From NCBI RefSeq assembly GCF_023276375.1, contig NZ_JALLPK010000005.1, positions 1 through 63,997 of the forward strand: a stretch of 63,997 nucleotides of DNA, written 5' to 3'. A program made the position numbers and the translations under genes. Numbering within the stretch: position 1 is the first letter of the stretch; each line of letters opens with the position of its first letter. Positions 62,674 through 63,997 of the stretch are shown here, piece after piece. Origin of the DNA: Halocatena marina (GTDB lineage Archaea > Halobacteriota > Halobacteria > Halobacteriales > Haloarculaceae). The notes under the pieces were generated by a model, which saw only the letters and a program-made list of their open reading frames with translations, searched no databases and was not told the DNA's origin.

Positions 62674-63997
62674 TCACAGAAACGATCTGAGGCTGGTATC
62701 GGTATGATCTGAGAGAAAGTGTTTAATCTGGGACGTTCGCCACCCGAGTGGCGACAGCACACTTGCGGCCGCCCGCACCAGCAACTCTCGATAGAAGGCA
62801 GTATCGTACGTGGTTGGATCTTCGAGTGCTAACGCCACCCGATCGCGCGAGCGCTTGTCGTCGTCGACGACAACGAACGAGACGTCTTGGCCGGGGGCAC
62901 GCGTTAACCCGCGCTCTGTAGCCCGATCGAGCGCCGCGACGCTTCGTGTTGACTGCGTATACTCATCGCGAGCGTTCGACACTCGTTTGGTGATGACTAG
63001 GTCCGACGGATCGACAGCACCGCGTCGGAGTCGGTCGAGCCACGAGCGCAGTTCCTCACACACCGCTTCCGGCTCCTGACACGTATCGAGTTCAGCGATA
63101 AGCGCTTTCTGGGCACGAGCGATATACGCTGGCGTGCTTCGCTGGCGGCACTCGATCCCGCGATACGTATACTCGTCCTGTCCGGCTTTTTTGCCGAAGT
63201 ACTTCGTCAACGCACCAGCATCCGAGTCACGCAACGGCACGAACGCAATCCAGTCGTAGCTGGTTTCGTGTTCAAGACGGATCTCGATCTCCTTGGAGAT
63301 GTGCTCTGTCAACGCATCAAGTGGCGTTTGTTCTTGTTCGTCTCGTGGCGTCACCCAAACGCTATCGACGATCCCGTGAACGACCTGCCAACCATGCTCT
63401 TCAAGGATTGACTTCGTTTCCAGCAGTATCTCACGGGCGAAAGCATTGATCGCTTCGTGGCACTCGATTCGTCCAAACTTCGCGTTCGAAAATCCTTGGT
63501 AACCGAAACACGAGACCAGAATCCACTTGATCGCGCTCGACTTCCCCGTAAGTATTCGCTGTCGATTCTCGTCGTCTGTGTCCCGAAGTTCAGTCTTGAT
63601 CGCGTCACGATCTTCGATGAGCGGTTCGAGTACGTCCGGAAGATAGCCACGCTCATCACAGATGCTGTAGTCGAGAGTCGGCACATCTGTACGATCGGAA
63701 TGGCAGCCACAGCGGATCTTCTCCGGGCTGACGTTCCGCGTGACGATAATATTCGGATACAGTGACGAGAAGTCGAGTTCGTGGACGGTCTCGTGTACAC
63801 CGACCGTCGGGGAAAACGTGACGCCGCCGCGATCGGCGTCGTGCAGCTGGCGCATCGTCTTGAACTGCTCATGGCGCCATGAACGCCACGGGACGAGTAC
63901 GTCTCGATCGCGAGCTTCACGAATCTGGAGCGCGGTCAAAATGCTACCAATGGAGGACCACGACAGCTCCTGAAGGGGTTTCCACGATCGTTCGACG
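62674..63997 (-). CDS. polB: Family B DNA polymerase, C-terminal part (continues from base 1)
   Basis: This part runs from base 63,997 to a stop at 62674 and is open into the window's other end. Before the nominal TTG at 63939, the in-frame residues VERSWKPLQELSWSSIGSIL join naturally. Motif A is VHELDFSSLYPNII, the B region is KSSAIKWILVSCFGYQGFSN, and motif C is HGIVDSVWVT, where the second catalytic Asp is kept and the first Asp of the usual DTDS is Ile. The polymerase should therefore be active. It ends with LGWRTSQIKHFLSDHTDTSL. It would serve plasmid replication. Confidence 0.93.
   Translation of the reverse strand, partial: VERSWKPLQELSWSSIGSILTALQIREARDRDVLVPWRSWRHEQFKTMRQLHDADRGGVTFSPTVGVHETVHELDFSSLYPNIIVTRNVSPEKIRCGCHSDRTDVPTLDYSICDERGYLPDVLEPLIEDRDAIKTELRDTDDENRQRILTGKSSAIKWILVSCFGYQGFSNAKFGRIECHEAINAFAREILLETKSILEEHGWQVVHGIVDSVWVTPRDEQEQTPLDALTEHISKEIEIRLEHETSYDWIAFVPLRDSDAGALTKYFGKKAGQDEYTYRGIECRQRSTPAYIARAQKALIAELDTCQEPEAVCEELRSWLDRLRRGAVDPSDLVITKRVSNARDEYTQSTRSVAALDRATERGLTRAPGQDVSFVVVDDDKRSRDRVALALEDPTTYDTAFYRELLVRAAASVLSPLGWRTSQIKHFLSDHTDTSLRSFL

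Overview
The window looks like one complete circular haloarchaeal plasmid of 63,997 bp that was cut open inside a DNA polymerase gene. A family B polymerase starts at 788 on the minus strand and runs off base 1. Its C-terminal two thirds re-enters at base 63,997 on the same strand and in the same frame, giving one 703-codon gene if the ends are joined. The haloarchaeal assignment rests on acidic proteins, many twin-arginine and lipobox signals, TATA boxes about 26 nt before start codons, an Orc1/Cdc6 initiator, an Lsm protein, a HalOD1 domain and haloarchaeal-type integrase, ParA and RepH-like proteins. I found no rRNA, tRNA or other chromosomal housekeeping genes.

Replication and maintenance genes are spread round the circle. 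polB and two small partner genes span the ends (62,674 to 1,265). An orc1/cdc6 gene (5,146-6,375) sits in an origin with up to eight origin recognition boxes and an AT-rich stretch. A 1,009-residue RepH-like protein (31,594-34,623) lies beside a region rich in inverted repeats. A partition locus (53,183-54,895) consists of twenty tandem 13-bp repeats, a ParA ATPase and a small partner. There is also a tyrosine recombinase operon (50,224-52,131) and a type II toxin-antitoxin pair (23,384-23,918). Two initiators on one molecule suggest a fusion of two plasmids.

The first half (1.8-30.6 kb) is mainly cargo: an ABC-2 exporter, SdpI-like and other membrane proteins, a DHFR-fold protein, an archaeal ATPase with a nuclease-like C-terminus, a VOC protein, a CopC-CopD copper protein with a secreted beta-propeller, SRPBCC-DoxX and DUF4166 proteins, glycine-zipper peptides and an Fe-S (6-4)-type photolyase. 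Several gene remnants lie between them. The second half (30.7-62.5 kb) is more AT-rich and less ordinary: a tiny secreted Cys-rich protein, an Lsm protein with an extra C-terminal domain, two membrane-anchored HNH proteins, a PadR regulator, a HalOD1 operon, three related small secreted proteins, a degenerate metallo-beta-lactamase-fold protein, and a group of secreted beta-helix, PQQ-propeller and serine protease proteins.

The most novel signal is a structured RNA gene present twice, in opposite orientations (31,290-31,410 minus and 62,380-62,492 plus). Promoter, hairpins and a single-stranded core are all conserved, and several stem differences are compensatory. Other strong points are the 13-bp partition array, the membrane-HNH pair with an operator-flanked promoter, the plasmid Lsm protein and the small secreted protein family.
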